Shown piece by piece: positions 1-8,293 of a stretch of DNA of 64,000 nt (within the stretch, counting starts at the first letter, position 1; every line of letters starts with the position of its first letter). The notes under the pieces are model-generated. The model saw nothing but the letters and a program-made list of their open reading frames with translations, was not told the origin of the DNA and did not search any database. Both the position numbers and the translations under genes were made by a program. This DNA comes from JBJYIN01 sp046237015 (GTDB lineage Bacteria; Pseudomonadota; Gammaproteobacteria; Enterobacterales; Enterobacteriaceae), in assembly GCF_046237015.1 (NCBI RefSeq), contig NZ_JBJYIN010000009.1, positions 1 through 64,000 on the forward strand, in the 5' to 3' direction.

Positions 1-27
1 ATGTGAGAGTAGGGAACTGCCAGGCAT
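1..27 (+). rRNA. rrf: 5S ribosomal RNA, 3' end only
   Basis: The first 27 bases match the 3' end of enterobacterial 5S rRNA (GAGAGTAGGGAACTGCCAGGCAT). The rest of the gene and its rRNA operon lie to the left of the window. A terminator hairpin follows 13 bases later, as expected for the end of an rrn operon. Confidence 0.93.
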
Positions 28-40
28 CAAATAAGTGAAG

Positions 41-70
41 AAGCCTCATGTGAAAACATGAGGCTTTTTT
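41..70 (+). terminator. rRNA operon intrinsic terminator
   Basis: A 10-bp inverted repeat (AAGCCTCATG / CATGAGGCTT) with a 6-base loop runs into a T tract, just after the 5S rRNA end. It also separates the rRNA operon from the convergent transporter genes. Confidence 0.9.
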
Positions 71-91
71 GCGTTGGGGGTTTTAGTCCGG

Positions 92-757
92 TTAGTGCGG
101 AATATGGCGTTGGTAATACCTTTCCAGTTTTACCTGTAAGGTACTGAGCACGGTGCTGAACATTAAGTAGATGAGTGCGGCTTCAACGTAGAGGAGCAGG
201 GGCTCGTAGGTAACAGAAACAATTCGTTGTGCGGACAAAAACATTTCTGGAACGGTAATGACGGCTGCTAATGATGTATCTTTAATCAATGAAATAAAGG
301 TATTAGACAGCGGTGGTAGTGATACAAAAACAGATTGTGGGAAGATAACCCAGCGAATGGTTTGTGTGCCGTTCATACCAAGCGAGTAGGCCGCGCTCCA
401 CTGTCCCTTAGGGACGGATAGGATGGCTCCTCGGACAATTTCAGAGCTGTAGGCACCGACGCTGATAGTAAAACCGATTAATGCAGCGGGGAATGCATCG
501 AGTGTGATACCCGCACTGGGAAGTCCATAAAATATGAGGAAGAGTTGTACCAGAAGTGGTGTTCCTCGGATGACCCAAACGTAGAAATCACCAAACCATT
601 TTAGCGGTTTTGGGCCATAGAGACGGACTAATGCCACGATCACACCAGCGGTTAACCCAAAGATAAAAGCAAGAATGGCGAGAGGGACGGTGAATTTTAG
701 TCCCGCAGACAGCAGACTCCAAAAGGAGTCTGCCATAAGTTGTAGCCAAGGTGGCAT
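92..757 (-). CDS. Polar amino-acid (cystine-type) ABC transporter permease
   Basis: A 221-residue inner-membrane permease of the HisM/TcyL family, which moves polar amino acids inward using a partner ATPase. Several hydrophobic segments are visible, starting at about residues 20-45. The cytoplasmic coupling loop is typical for the family (SLGMNGTQTIRWVIFPQ, near residue 126, followed by PPLSNTFISLIKDTSL). The gene lies 27 bp downstream of a matching binding-protein gene on the same strand, so the two are very likely co-transcribed. No ATPase gene follows: the next feature is the end of an rRNA operon. The ATPase must be encoded elsewhere or shared. The family is certain; cystine or cysteine as substrate is inferred from the neighbouring binding protein. 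Confidence 0.88.
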   Translation of the reverse strand: MPPWLQLMADSFWSLLSAGLKFTVPLAILAFIFGLTAGVIVALVRLYGPKPLKWFGDFYVWVIRGTPLLVQLFLIFYGLPSAGITLDAFPAALIGFTISVGAYSSEIVRGAILSVPKGQWSAAYSLGMNGTQTIRWVIFPQSVFVSLPPLSNTFISLIKDTSLAAVITVPEMFLSAQRIVSVTYEPLLLYVEAALIYLMFSTVLSTLQVKLERYYQRHIPH

Positions 758-784
758 GAAAAAATAACTCCGATAATAGTGTGA

Positions 785-1555
785 TTATTGAGATACATCC
801 TGACCAAAATATCGCACCGATATTGTTTTATAAGTGCCATCCGCTTTAATGTCGTCGAGCGCTTTATTTAGCGCTTCAGTCAGTGATGCCTGATTTTTGC
901 GGATCAGTATTGCGGAAGGTTCACCTTCCTGTGAAGTGGCGGTGACCTTCACATTAGCGTCTGGTTTGTGTTTTTTGAAATCCAGAAACGATAGATTATC
1001 GTTCAGTGTGGCTTCAGCCCGTCCGCTGAGTACCAAATCCAGTGATTGGTTAAAACCATCCGTAGGCACAATTTCTGCACCGTGACTGGTAGCTAGTTGG
1101 GCAAAATTACTGGTTAAGCTTTGAGCTGATTTTTTGCCTTTTAGATCGCTGAAATCCTTGATGGAGGTATTGTCACGCCGTGTGATTAACACTGCTTTTG
1201 ATGCAATATAGGGCTTTGAGAAGTCATATTTAGCCTGACGCTCTTTGGTCACGCCAACTTGGTTAATCACGGCGTCATAGCGTTTGGCATCTAGACCAGC
1301 AATGAGTCCATCCCAACGACCTTCAATAAACTGTGCTTTGACTCCTAGTTTTTCCGCGATGGCACGTCCGATTTCTACATCGAAACCAACGAGTTCGCCT
1401 GATTTATCGTGATAAGTATAAGGTGCATAGGTACCTTCGGTCCCAATTTTAATGACCCCGGAAGATTTGATTACACTGAGATCGTCTTGTGCCTGAGCAA
1501 ACGCAATTGAGGCGAATAAGGTACTGGCCAGTAAAGCAAAGCTGATTTTCTTCAT
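785..1555 (-). CDS. Amino-acid ABC transporter periplasmic binding protein (FliY/TcyJ-like)
   Basis: A 256-residue family 3 solute-binding protein. It begins with a signal peptide (hydrophobic residues 5-20, cleavage near AFAQA). It shows the family signatures GTEGTYAPYTYHDKSGELVGFDVEI and the RWDGLIAGLDAKRYDAVINQV block that follows. These resemble E. coli FliY/TcyJ, the periplasmic cystine receptor, so cystine or cysteine is the likeliest ligand. This is inference from similarity. The gene is the promoter-proximal member of a two-gene unit with the permease 27 bp downstream. Length is normal for the family (about 260 residues). Confidence 0.87.
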   Translation of the reverse strand: MKKISFALLASTLFASIAFAQAQDDLSVIKSSGVIKIGTEGTYAPYTYHDKSGELVGFDVEIGRAIAEKLGVKAQFIEGRWDGLIAGLDAKRYDAVINQVGVTKERQAKYDFSKPYIASKAVLITRRDNTSIKDFSDLKGKKSAQSLTSNFAQLATSHGAEIVPTDGFNQSLDLVLSGRAEATLNDNLSFLDFKKHKPDANVKVTATSQEGEPSAILIRKNQASLTEALNKALDDIKADGTYKTISVRYFGQDVSQ

Positions 1556-1982
1556 GAATGAATACCTGCATTGTGATGTGTATCGATATCATTATCGGTA
1601 CTAAATAATTTACGGTGTAAGCATTGTGGTTATAAATCACAATAACTGATGGTTTAGAACGGAAATGAATATAGCGTTAGTGTGATAAAACACTAATGGT
1701 GAAAAGTGTGCTTAATCAATGGATTGAGTCGGTATGAAGTGATAAATGCATCATAAAAAATAGTTATGATTAAATCAGATAATAATTTATAAAAGCATTT
1801 ATAAAACATATTGTTAAAAATAAGTTACCCGTATCTGAACGGATCAATAGAAATTACTATCAATATGATTTTAAAGTATATTTTTTCTTTATGAATGTTG
1901 CGAAATTGAAAAGGAAAAGATATAAAGTTTTTTCACTATTTGCCGTTTATAAAAAAACACCAGGTAAATAGAGAATATAATT
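1556..1982. other. Intergenic region between divergent genes
   Basis: These 427 AT-rich bases separate the minus-strand transporter genes from the plus-strand small secreted protein, and must hold both promoters. I see no convincing -35/-10 pair, RNA gene or known operator. A GATAATGATATCGATA stretch near 1585-1600 on the minus strand resembles half of a Fur box, but the other half does not match. Confidence 0.4.
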
Positions 1983-2279
1983 ATGATAAGTCTTCTTAAG
2001 AAATTCCTAATCGTTGCTGGCACTATGGGTGTTGTTCCCTGTGCTTTTTCTTCTTCTGGCACCATTCATTTTGTTGGAGCGATTGTCGCACCAGTGTGTG
2101 AGATTGAAACATCATCAATCTCAAATATGGTGACAGCAAGTTGTTATCAACAAGGAAAGACGCATATCCAGTCAATCACGGATTGGTCGCTGATTAACAC
2201 ATTACCGAAAAATATAGGGTCTGTTGAGTTTAGAGAACTGAGTGCGAATACAAGGTTGGCGATTGTCAAATACGATTAA
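1983..2279 (+). CDS. Small secreted protein with type 1 pilin-like N-terminus
   Basis: A 98-residue protein of unknown role. Residues 1-24 form a signal peptide (MISLLKKFLIVAGTMGV, cleavage near CAFS/SSG). The mature N-terminus, GTIHFVGAIVAPVCEI, has the look of the first beta strand and first disulphide cysteine of type 1 fimbrial subunits. A second cysteine about 15 residues on could pair with it. The chain stops at roughly half the usual 160-180 residues and lacks the C-terminal beta-zipper motif, so it is either a distinct short family or a truncated pilin. No usher or chaperone gene is nearby. The ribosome-binding site is weak and the gene is AT-rich. Confidence 0.6.
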   Translation: MISLLKKFLIVAGTMGVVPCAFSSSGTIHFVGAIVAPVCEIETSSISNMVTASCYQQGKTHIQSITDWSLINTLPKNIGSVEFRELSANTRLAIVKYD

Positions 2280-2344
2280 GCCATGAATTCTGTAATTCTT
2301 GTTATGGCATTCTGTTTATAACCGCCCGTATAAAACGGACATAA

Positions 2345-2378
2345 AAAAATCGCTTATTAAGACTAATAAGCGATTTTT
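2345..2378. terminator. Bidirectional intrinsic terminator after fis
   Basis: A perfect 15-bp inverted repeat (AAAAATCGCTTATTA / TAATAAGCGATTTTT) with a 4-base loop has A and T tracts on either side. It can end both fis transcription (minus) and the small secreted-protein transcript (plus). Confidence 0.9.
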
Positions 2379-2402
2379 AAAACGATCTGATATGAACGCA
2401 AA

Positions 2403-2699
2403 TCAGTTCATGCCGTATTTTTTCAATTTCTTACGCAGAGTACCGCGGTTGATGCCCATCATCAGGGCGGCGCGGGTTTGGTTACCGCGGGTGTATTGCA
2501 TCACCATGTCCAACAGTGGCTGTTCAACTTCAGCCAATACCAGCTCATACAGGTCACTTACATCCTGACCGTTCAATTGAGCAAAATAGTTCTTCAGTGC
2601 CTGTTTAACCGAGTCGCGCAGGGGTTTTTGGGTTACCTGAGCCTGAGAGTTTACGGTGGAAACGGTCAGTACGTCAGAATTCACGCGTTGTTCGAACAT
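2403..2699 (-). CDS. fis: DNA-bending nucleoid protein Fis
   Basis: A 98-residue homodimeric nucleoid protein that bends DNA, activates rRNA promoters and assists site-specific recombination. The sequence looks essentially identical to E. coli Fis: a beta-hairpin arm in the N-terminal third ([18 protein letters not shown]), then four helices ending in the helix-turn-helix [24 protein letters not shown]. It is the second gene of the dusB-fis operon, 23 bp after dusB. Expression in enterobacteria is driven from the promoter ahead of dusB, which is growth-rate and stringently controlled, and a matching promoter is visible at 3722-3755. Confidence 0.98.
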
Positions 2700-2722
2700 A
2701 GTTCTGTCAGCTCTTTTTCTGT

Positions 2723-3688
2723 TTACGCAAGATTTTCAAAATATGCCTTCAACGCCTCCAGCTGCTCGCTGGCATCCTCAATGGCGTTGAATGTGCGCCT
2801 AAACTGGTCGTTTGGAGCGTGTTCCTGGAGATACCAGGATACGTGCTTACGAGCAATACGAAATCCCTTGCCTGGACCATAAAAGTCGTGCAATTCCCGT
2901 ATATGCTCGATCAACAAGCGCTTGACCTCTGCCAAAGGCATTGGTGCCAGCAACTCCCCTGTGTCCAGATAATGCTGGATTTCCCGAAAGATCCAGGGTC
3001 TTCCCTGAGCGGCCCGTCCTATCATCAGGGCGTCAGCCCCGGTGTAATCAAGAACCGCTCTGGCTTTATGCGGGTCTGTAATGTCGCCATTCGCAATAAC
3101 AGGAATGGAAACGGCCTGCTTAACTGCCCGAATGCTGTCGTATTCCGCTGAACCATTGAACAAGCACGCACGAGTGCGCCCGTGAACGGTTAAGGCTTGA
3201 ATACCACAGTCTTCAGCCAGTTTGGCAATCTCTACACAGTTACGATGCTCTGGTGCCCAGCCGGTACGGATCTTGAGTGTTACCGGTACGTCTACCGATT
3301 TCACTACCGCAGAGAGGATTTGTTTCACCAAATCCGGATACTGCAATAATGCAGAACCTGCCATCTTGCGGTTCACCTTCTTTGCTGGACAGCCCATATT
3401 GATGTCGATGATCTGCGCGCCGAAATCCATATTGATTCTGGCTGCCGCGGCCATCTCATCTGGGTCACAACCGGCAATTTGCACGGCTCTGATTCCAGGT
3501 TCATCGCTATGTACCATACGCAAACGCGACTTGTCTGAACGCCACACTTCCGGATTGGACGAGAGCATTTCAGATACGGTCATCCCAGCGCCCATCGCAT
3601 GACAGAGTGCTCTGAATGGGCGATCGCTAATACCAGCCATCGGGGCTGCTATCAGGCGATTGGTAAGCTGAAATTGTCCAATATGCAT
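2723..3688 (-). CDS. dusB: tRNA-dihydrouridine synthase B
   Basis: An FMN- and NADPH-dependent enzyme that reduces a specific uridine of tRNA to dihydrouridine. The TIM-barrel core begins [22 protein letters not shown]; the catalytic cysteine is C100 in [14 protein letters not shown]-binding segments near the C-terminus include NGDI and [14 protein letters not shown] chose the start at 3688 (MHIGQFQL, 321 residues, the E. coli length). An upstream in-frame Met at 3718 would sit at the expected transcription start. The gene is first in the operon with fis, an arrangement conserved in gamma-proteobacteria. Confidence 0.95.
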
Positions 3689-3721
3689 AGACAAAGAGTG
3701 ACCATACTGTGTCTGCAAGGG

Positions 3722-3755
3722 CGCGTATATTACGCATTTTTTACGTCAGATGAAA
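3722..3755 (-). promoter_or_regulatory. dusB-fis promoter
   Basis: On the minus strand a TAATAT -10 element (3732-3727) is followed by a GC-rich discriminator (ACGCGCCC). This closely resembles the E. coli fis promoter, whose discriminator makes it stringently controlled. No good -35 hexamer is present. The AT-rich run further upstream (about 3820-3900) is where Fis autoregulatory sites would be expected, but I did not resolve individual sites. Confidence 0.75.
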
Positions 3756-4013
3756 GGACAAACTTTGACCAATTTACCGCTATCGATCAATGAAAATGCA
3801 GTTTGTGAACTTGAATGTGGATATTATATATATATTACAATGGGTTGAGCGTTAATGTTTATTTTTAGCGCAAAAAAATATTCTTTCGGTAACAGAATTT
3901 TATCTATGCGTAATCTGAATTTCTGCTGAAATTCCCCCCAGCTTATCGCATTTGTCAGAGTAATACGTTGGAGGGGATGCATGAGCCAGTCTGTATGCCA
4001 ACTGATGAGGAAA
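3756..4013. other. AT-rich region upstream of dusB-fis
   Basis: About 260 bases between the dusB-fis promoter and the prmA terminator. It includes an alternating AT tract (ATTATATATATATTAC near 3820-3840), plausible for Fis/H-NS binding. I see no gene here. A 101-codon minus-strand reading frame through the region looks random and covers the terminator. Confidence 0.4.
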
Positions 4014-4047
4014 GGAAAAACCGCCGTAGCCATTTCATACGGCGGTT
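4014..4047 (-). terminator. Intrinsic terminator after prmA
   Basis: A 10-bp inverted repeat (AACCGCCGTA / TACGGCGGTT) is followed on the minus strand by TTTTCC, 27 bp past the prmA stop codon. It separates panF-prmA from dusB-fis. Confidence 0.85.
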
Positions 4048-4073
4048 CTTCTAGGGTTGATTCTTGAGTGGGG

Positions 4074-4955
4074 CTATTTACGTTGGCCTGTAATGCGGCA
4101 CCATTCTTCCCGCTCAGCGACCGGATCAAGGATAAACTTCTCTTGATAGGCTTCTGTCACGCCTTCGGCCTGCGTCGCCAGAACGCCAGACAGACCGAGA
4201 TAACCACCGGACTTAGGCAGATCGCTAATGAGCGGTGCCAGTTCACGCAGAGGTCCCGCCAGTATGTTGGCTACCACAACGTCAGCCGATAGCTCTGCAG
4301 GCTGGTCTTTGGGGAGGTAGAGCTCAAGACGGTCCGAGACGTTATTGCGTTGCGCATTATCGCGACTCGCCTGAATGGCTTGTGGGTCTATATCAATGCC
4401 AATCGCCCGTGCCGCACCCAGCTTAAGGGCTGCGATCGCCAGAATGCCAGAGCCACAACCGAAATCGATAAGGGTTTTCCCTGCAAGGTCTAAGCTATCC
4501 AGCCATTGGAGGCAGAGCGCCGTTGTCGGGTGTGTGCCAGTGCCAAAGGCCAGACCTGGATCGAGCATGACATTAACAGCCTCTGGGTCAGGAATGTCAC
4601 GCCAGCTTGGGCAAATCCACAGGCGTTTGCCAAACTGCATCGGATGGAAGTTATCCATCCACTCACGTTCCCAGTCTTTATCTTCCAGTTGCTCGATTTT
4701 GTGTTTAAAACCGATCCCCAGCAGAGGCTCCTGTTCCAGGATGGCAATGACCTCAGCCATATCGGTTTCCGCATCATATAAACCAATGGTGTCGGTATCT
4801 CCCCACAGACGTGTTTCTCCGGGGAGCGGCTCGAAGACCGGAGTATCATGTGTGTCCTGAAACGTAACGGATACCGCACCGCTCTCTACCAGCGCGTCAC
4901 CCAGTTGTTCAGCATGGCGACCAGACGTATTAATTTTCAGTTGAATCCACGGCAT
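4074..4955 (-). CDS. prmA: Ribosomal protein L11 methyltransferase
   Basis: A 293-residue SAM-dependent enzyme that trimethylates lysines and the N-terminus of ribosomal protein L11. The N-terminal substrate-recognition domain (residues 1 to about 60) is followed by a linker and the Rossmann methyltransferase domain. Motif I is DFGCGSGILAIAAL (about 163-176), the acidic motif is GIDIDPQA, and the PrmA loop is LDPGLAFGTGTHPTT (131-145). The length equals E. coli PrmA. It lies 17 bp downstream of panF, and the yhdT-panF-prmA order is conserved from E. coli. Confidence 0.97.
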   Translation of the reverse strand: MPWIQLKINTSGRHAEQLGDALVESGAVSVTFQDTHDTPVFEPLPGETRLWGDTDTIGLYDAETDMAEVIAILEQEPLLGIGFKHKIEQLEDKDWEREWMDNFHPMQFGKRLWICPSWRDIPDPEAVNVMLDPGLAFGTGTHPTTALCLQWLDSLDLAGKTLIDFGCGSGILAIAALKLGAARAIGIDIDPQAIQASRDNAQRNNVSDRLELYLPKDQPAELSADVVVANILAGPLRELAPLISDLPKSGGYLGLSGVLATQAEGVTEAYQEKFILDPVAEREEWCRITGQRK

Positions 4956-4972
4956 AGCAGTCTCTATTACAT

Positions 4973-6430
4973 TTAAAATGAAGTTGGAGCAGAAATCGGT
5001 TGAGGTGCTTGGTGACCAAACCGATTACCGATAATAAACGCCATTAGGCTGAGCAACAGCGATGGCACAATGGGATGAAAACCGGCCAGTTGAATACTGA
5101 AACTGGCGAGCAAGGTGTAGCAAATCGCCCCGCTAAACATGGCGCTCAGTGCGCCTGCGGCATTCGCTTTTTCCCAATAGAGTCCCAGAACCAGCGGCCA
5201 CAGGAACACCGCCTCCAGTCCACCAAATGCCAGAAGATTGAGCCAGATAATCATTTCTGGCGGCCGCCAGGATGCAATCAGCACCAATAATCCCAATACC
5301 AGTGTCGTCATGCTGGAAAGGCGTTTAATCCGACGCTCGTTATGTATCTGCTGTGGCCGCAAACTAAGATAAAGGTCTTTGATTATGGTGGCTGAAGCCT
5401 GTAGCAGATGCGCATTGATATTGGACATGATAGCGGCCATGGGCGCCGCGAGAAAGATGCCAGCGGCGAGAGGCGGTAGCACGGTAACCATCAGCGCGGG
5501 TAATACCTGATCGGGAATGGTCAGATTTGGCATAACGGCGCGGCCCAGAGCACCGGCCAGATGCATGCCGAGCATCAGGATACCGATGACAATTGTGCCG
5601 ATGATAATCCCCCGATGGAGTGCTTTGCTGTCACGGTAAGAGATGCAACGCACGGCGGTATTGGGCAGACCGATCACGCCGAAGCAAACCAATACCCAGA
5701 AGGATGCCATGAACGGCATGGATAAGATTTGATCGCTACCTTGAGGTGTGACCAGTTCGGGGTTGATTTGCTGCAACTTATCCACGGCGCTGTGCAAACC
5801 TCCAGCCGCGTGGATCACACCGACAAGCAATATCACCGTTCCCAGTAGCATAACGATGCCTTGCATGGCGTCGTTCAATACACTGGCGCGGAAGCCGCCA
5901 AACGCGGTGTATAGCGCAATGGTGACGCCAAAAATCAGCAGACCAATGTCATAAGGTATATTGGCTGCTGTTTCCAGTAGACGAGCGCCGCCAATGAACT
6001 GTACCGCCATGGCGCCGATGAAGGCCACCAGCAGGCTAAAACTGGCAAACCACACCAGCAGATGACTACCATAGCGGGCATACAGCATGTCATTCAGCGT
6101 GATGGCGTTGTAGCGCCTGGCGAGAATGGCGAACTTTTTCCCCAGAATGCCGAGTGACAGCAGCATGGTTGGTAACTGAATCATCGAAAGCAGCACCCAG
6201 CCGAGTCCATATTTATACGCGGCACCTGGTCCGCCAATAAATGAACTCGCACTGACATAAGTACCGATCAACGTCATCGCCAACACGAAACCGCCCATTG
6301 AGCGACCACCGAGAAAATACTCGTTAAGGAAGTTTCCGGCCTGGCGACGACGATATGCATAGACGGAGAGACCAAAAACCAGCAGGAGGTAGCCTAGTAG
6401 TGGCAAAAGTACTTCATTTTGCATCGTCAT
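4973..6430 (-). CDS. panF: Sodium/pantothenate symporter
   Basis: A 485-residue inner-membrane sodium:solute symporter family protein importing pantothenate, the vitamin B5 precursor of coenzyme A. About 13 hydrophobic segments are visible. The family signature is present (ALYTAFGGFRASVLNDAMQG, then FFG-type core segments), and the N-terminal region GNFLNEYFLGGRSMGGFVLAMT is typical of PanF. The start overlaps the 3' end of yhdT by 17 bp, so the two are translationally coupled. The length matches E. coli PanF (483-485). Confidence 0.95.
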   Translation of the reverse strand: MTMQNEVLLPLLGYLLLVFGLSVYAYRRRQAGNFLNEYFLGGRSMGGFVLAMTLIGTYVSASSFIGGPGAAYKYGLGWVLLSMIQLPTMLLSLGILGKKFAILARRYNAITLNDMLYARYGSHLLVWFASFSLLVAFIGAMAVQFIGGARLLETAANIPYDIGLLIFGVTIALYTAFGGFRASVLNDAMQGIVMLLGTVILLVGVIHAAGGLHSAVDKLQQINPELVTPQGSDQILSMPFMASFWVLVCFGVIGLPNTAVRCISYRDSKALHRGIIIGTIVIGILMLGMHLAGALGRAVMPNLTIPDQVLPALMVTVLPPLAAGIFLAAPMAAIMSNINAHLLQASATIIKDLYLSLRPQQIHNERRIKRLSSMTTLVLGLLVLIASWRPPEMIIWLNLLAFGGLEAVFLWPLVLGLYWEKANAAGALSAMFSGAICYTLLASFSIQLAGFHPIVPSLLLSLMAFIIGNRFGHQAPQPISAPTSF

Positions 6431-6656
6431 GCTCCAGAGAGATGTCCCGGAAAATAAAACTCACCATCAACCAACACAGTAAGGTAAAAGCAAGCGGTAG
6501 CAGTAGACATGCCATTTCAAACCAGTGGGGAAGACCGGTAATGCCTTGTGCGCTATCAGGCAGATATGCAGCCAAAGCCCACGCGAGCAGGTAAGCCAGC
6601 GTCAGAAAGAAGGCCCAGCGTGCTTCTTTATGTGCCTGAATAAAACGTGTATCCAT
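6414..6656 (-). CDS. yhdT: YhdT family (DUF997) inner-membrane protein
   Basis: An 80-residue protein with two hydrophobic segments (about residues 12-32 and 45-67), found next to panF in enterobacteria. Its function is unknown; the constant linkage suggests an accessory role to PanF. I place the start at 6656 (MDTRFIQAHKEARWAF), which reproduces the E. coli protein. An upstream in-frame Met at 6704 would add 16 poorly conserved residues. In E. coli the next gene upstream is accC. Here a 7-kb plus-strand cassette lies in between. Confidence 0.9.
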   Translation of the reverse strand: MDTRFIQAHKEARWAFFLTLAYLLAWALAAYLPDSAQGITGLPHWFEMACLLLPLAFTLLCWLMVSFIFRDISLEHDDAK

Positions 6657-7172
6657 TTTTCTCTCCATCGCAAATCGGAGCATGAGTATTGGTATAACGA
6701 ACATGTCGAGATGACAAAAACGGGAATTTTACGGCATGTGAGCCAATTGCCTAGTAATAATTACGCCTGTGGGCCAAAAGTCTGTCTCAGCAGCGCGCCT
6801 GTTATTACTCATGCTAGTGAGTGGTAGATCGTGGTAGCCCTTCTGTTGTTCAAAACGAAAGCCTTTTTTAAATGAGATGTAAAAAATTTGTCTCGACATA
6901 GGATGCCATTCATTAATACCAAATGGGTACTGGTATCAATTAGTGATGGTATCAATTTCGACCTTCAAAAATAATATATTGGAGCGTTAATAAAGCTATT
7001 TTTTAATTATATTATTTATCAGGTTTTCTATTTTCATTTGGCTAACATTTTGTTTTTATAAACCATTCCTCACATGAAAGAATAATGCTTTGGTAGTATT
7101 TCGTCAGGAAATCGCTATTCATTTCATTCTATAATAATGCACCGTTATCATTGAAAAACGTGATGTTGGTGG
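6657..7172. other. Divergent intergenic region upstream of yhdT and the metal-uptake cassette
   Basis: About 515 non-coding bases, markedly AT-rich from 6860 on. Two copies of TGGTATCAATT (6931-6941 and 6947-6957) stand 16 bp apart. The first also forms an inverted repeat with ATACCA just upstream, which is operator-like but matches no regulator I know. No RNA gene or credible ORF is seen. Confidence 0.4.
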
Positions 7173-7200
7173 TTGACCGTTATTGCGCAGCGTGGATAAT
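7173..7200 (+). promoter_or_regulatory. Sigma-70 promoter of the metal-uptake operon
   Basis: TTGACC (7173-7178) and GATAAT (7195-7200) are each 5/6 matches to the consensus hexamers, with a 16-bp spacer. Transcription should start near 7206-7208, inside the adjoining ModE-like palindrome, so a bound repressor would block initiation. Confidence 0.65.
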
Positions 7201-7204
7201 TTAT

Positions 7205-7232
7205 GTCGAAATATATAAATGTATATAACGAT
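7205..7232. promoter_or_regulatory. ModE-type molybdate-repressor operator, copy 1
   Basis: The 28-bp palindrome has half-sites GTCGAAATATA and TATATAACGAT separated by 6 bp. The ModE consensus as I recall it is ATCGNTATATA-N6-TATATNNCGAT. The site matches 17 of 19 specified positions, with the right half perfect. It overlaps the predicted transcription start and ends 23 bp before the first start codon. In E. coli, ModE with bound molybdate represses high-affinity molybdate uptake through such sites. Confidence 0.75.
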
Positions 7233-7255
7233 TATCATTCAGCTCTGGTGACATT

Positions 7256-8293
7256 ATGGGAATCAATCGGCGGCAGTTTCTGTCGTATTTGGCCGTTTTT
7301 TCAACCTTGTCCTTTCTTCCGTCTGTTTTTGCGCAGGTCGTTAATCGGATTGTCGGACGCTTCGGTCAGATTCCCGAGCCTCATGATATCCATCGTGTTA
7401 TCAGTGCCGGGCCGCCTGCGGATATATTGCTATTGGCTCTCGCTCCTGAAAAATTATTGGGGCTGTCATCTTTTGATTTATCGGGCAATTCGGGGGCGTT
7501 GTTTTCCGACACATTACGTAAATTGCCGCGTCTGGGGCGTTTGTCAGGGCGTGGTAGCACACTGCCATTGGAAACGTTGCTCTCACTGAATCCCGATATC
7601 ATCATTGACTGCGGTAACGTGGATGAAACTTACCGCTCATTAGCAAAACGTGTGGCAGATCAAACGGGTATTCCTTATGTACTCGTAGATGGCGGACTTC
7701 AGGACACGCCTTCTCAACTCCGGCAGGTGGGGCAGTTACTTGGTGTATCAGAACGCGCGGAACGACAGGCATTGCTTGCTGAGCGTATTTTGCAACGGGC
7801 GGCCGATTATCGAAGTGATAGCCATTCTGAAAAGCAGCGTTTCTATTTTGCTCGTGGCGCGATGGGGTTGGAAACTGGGTTAAGTGGTTCAATTCATACG
7901 GAAGCGGTGGAATTGCTGGGGTTCGAAAATGTTGCCACTGCTGGGGAATTGAATACGCTGACACAGGTGTCCATGGAGCAAATTTTAAGCTGGAACCCTG
8001 AAGTGATTATTACTCAGGATATTCAGAGCTATCAGCACATTCTCCATTCCGAATTGTGGCGTGAGGTTCAGGCCGTTACGCAGCAGCGGGTGATCCTGAT
8101 GTCCGGCATACCATTTGGCTGGCTTGATGCGCCGCCGGGCGTGAATCGATTACTGGGGTTGTGCCGCTTACAAAGCCATTTTGATGTACAGCGTGGACAG
8201 TCTATTGCTGATGATGTCCGCCAATATTTCAGTCTGTTTTACCATTCCGAACTGAATGACGCACAGCTTGAGCAAGTGCTGGGGCATTCATGA
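7256..8293 (+). CDS. FecB/BtuF-family metal-chelate (probably molybdenum) binding protein
   Basis: A 345-residue periplasmic binding protein of the class that serves FecCD-type ABC importers. The N-terminus carries a twin-arginine-like motif (NRRQFLSY, residues 4-11) ahead of a hydrophobic stretch ending SVFA (about residue 26), so export may be by Tat. The two-lobed fold is recognisable from RVISAGPPADILLLALAPEKLLGL and LLSLNPDIIID. Near the C-terminus is WLDAPPGVNRLLGL (about 289-302), a signature I associate with the branch containing MolA-like proteins. The stop overlaps the permease start by 4 bp. Molybdenum is inferred from the ModE-like operator 23 bp upstream and from modD in the operon. 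An iron chelate remains possible. Confidence 0.82.
   Translation: MGINRRQFLSYLAVFSTLSFLPSVFAQVVNRIVGRFGQIPEPHDIHRVISAGPPADILLLALAPEKLLGLSSFDLSGNSGALFSDTLRKLPRLGRLSGRGSTLPLETLLSLNPDIIIDCGNVDETYRSLAKRVADQTGIPYVLVDGGLQDTPSQLRQVGQLLGVSERAERQALLAERILQRAADYRSDSHSEKQRFYFARGAMGLETGLSGSIHTEAVELLGFENVATAGELNTLTQVSMEQILSWNPEVIITQDIQSYQHILHSELWREVQAVTQQRVILMSGIPFGWLDAPPGVNRLLGLCRLQSHFDVQRGQSIADDVRQYFSLFYHSELNDAQLEQVLGHS

Noticed and set aside
1583..1600. Possible Fur-like GATAATGATATCGATA upstream of the amino-acid binding protein
   Set aside because: Only one half matches. Without the second half it is within chance for AT-rich DNA.
3824..4129. 101-codon minus-strand reading frame between prmA and dusB
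   Set aside because: It runs through the prmA terminator and overlaps the end of prmA out of frame; no protein family or ribosome-binding site.
7224..7242. Possible Fur box (13 of 19 matches to the iron-repressor consensus) before the uptake operon
   Set aside because: The same bases are better explained by the ModE-like palindrome (17 of 19), and no comparable Fur match exists before the receptor gene. Dual control cannot be excluded, but the evidence favours ModE.
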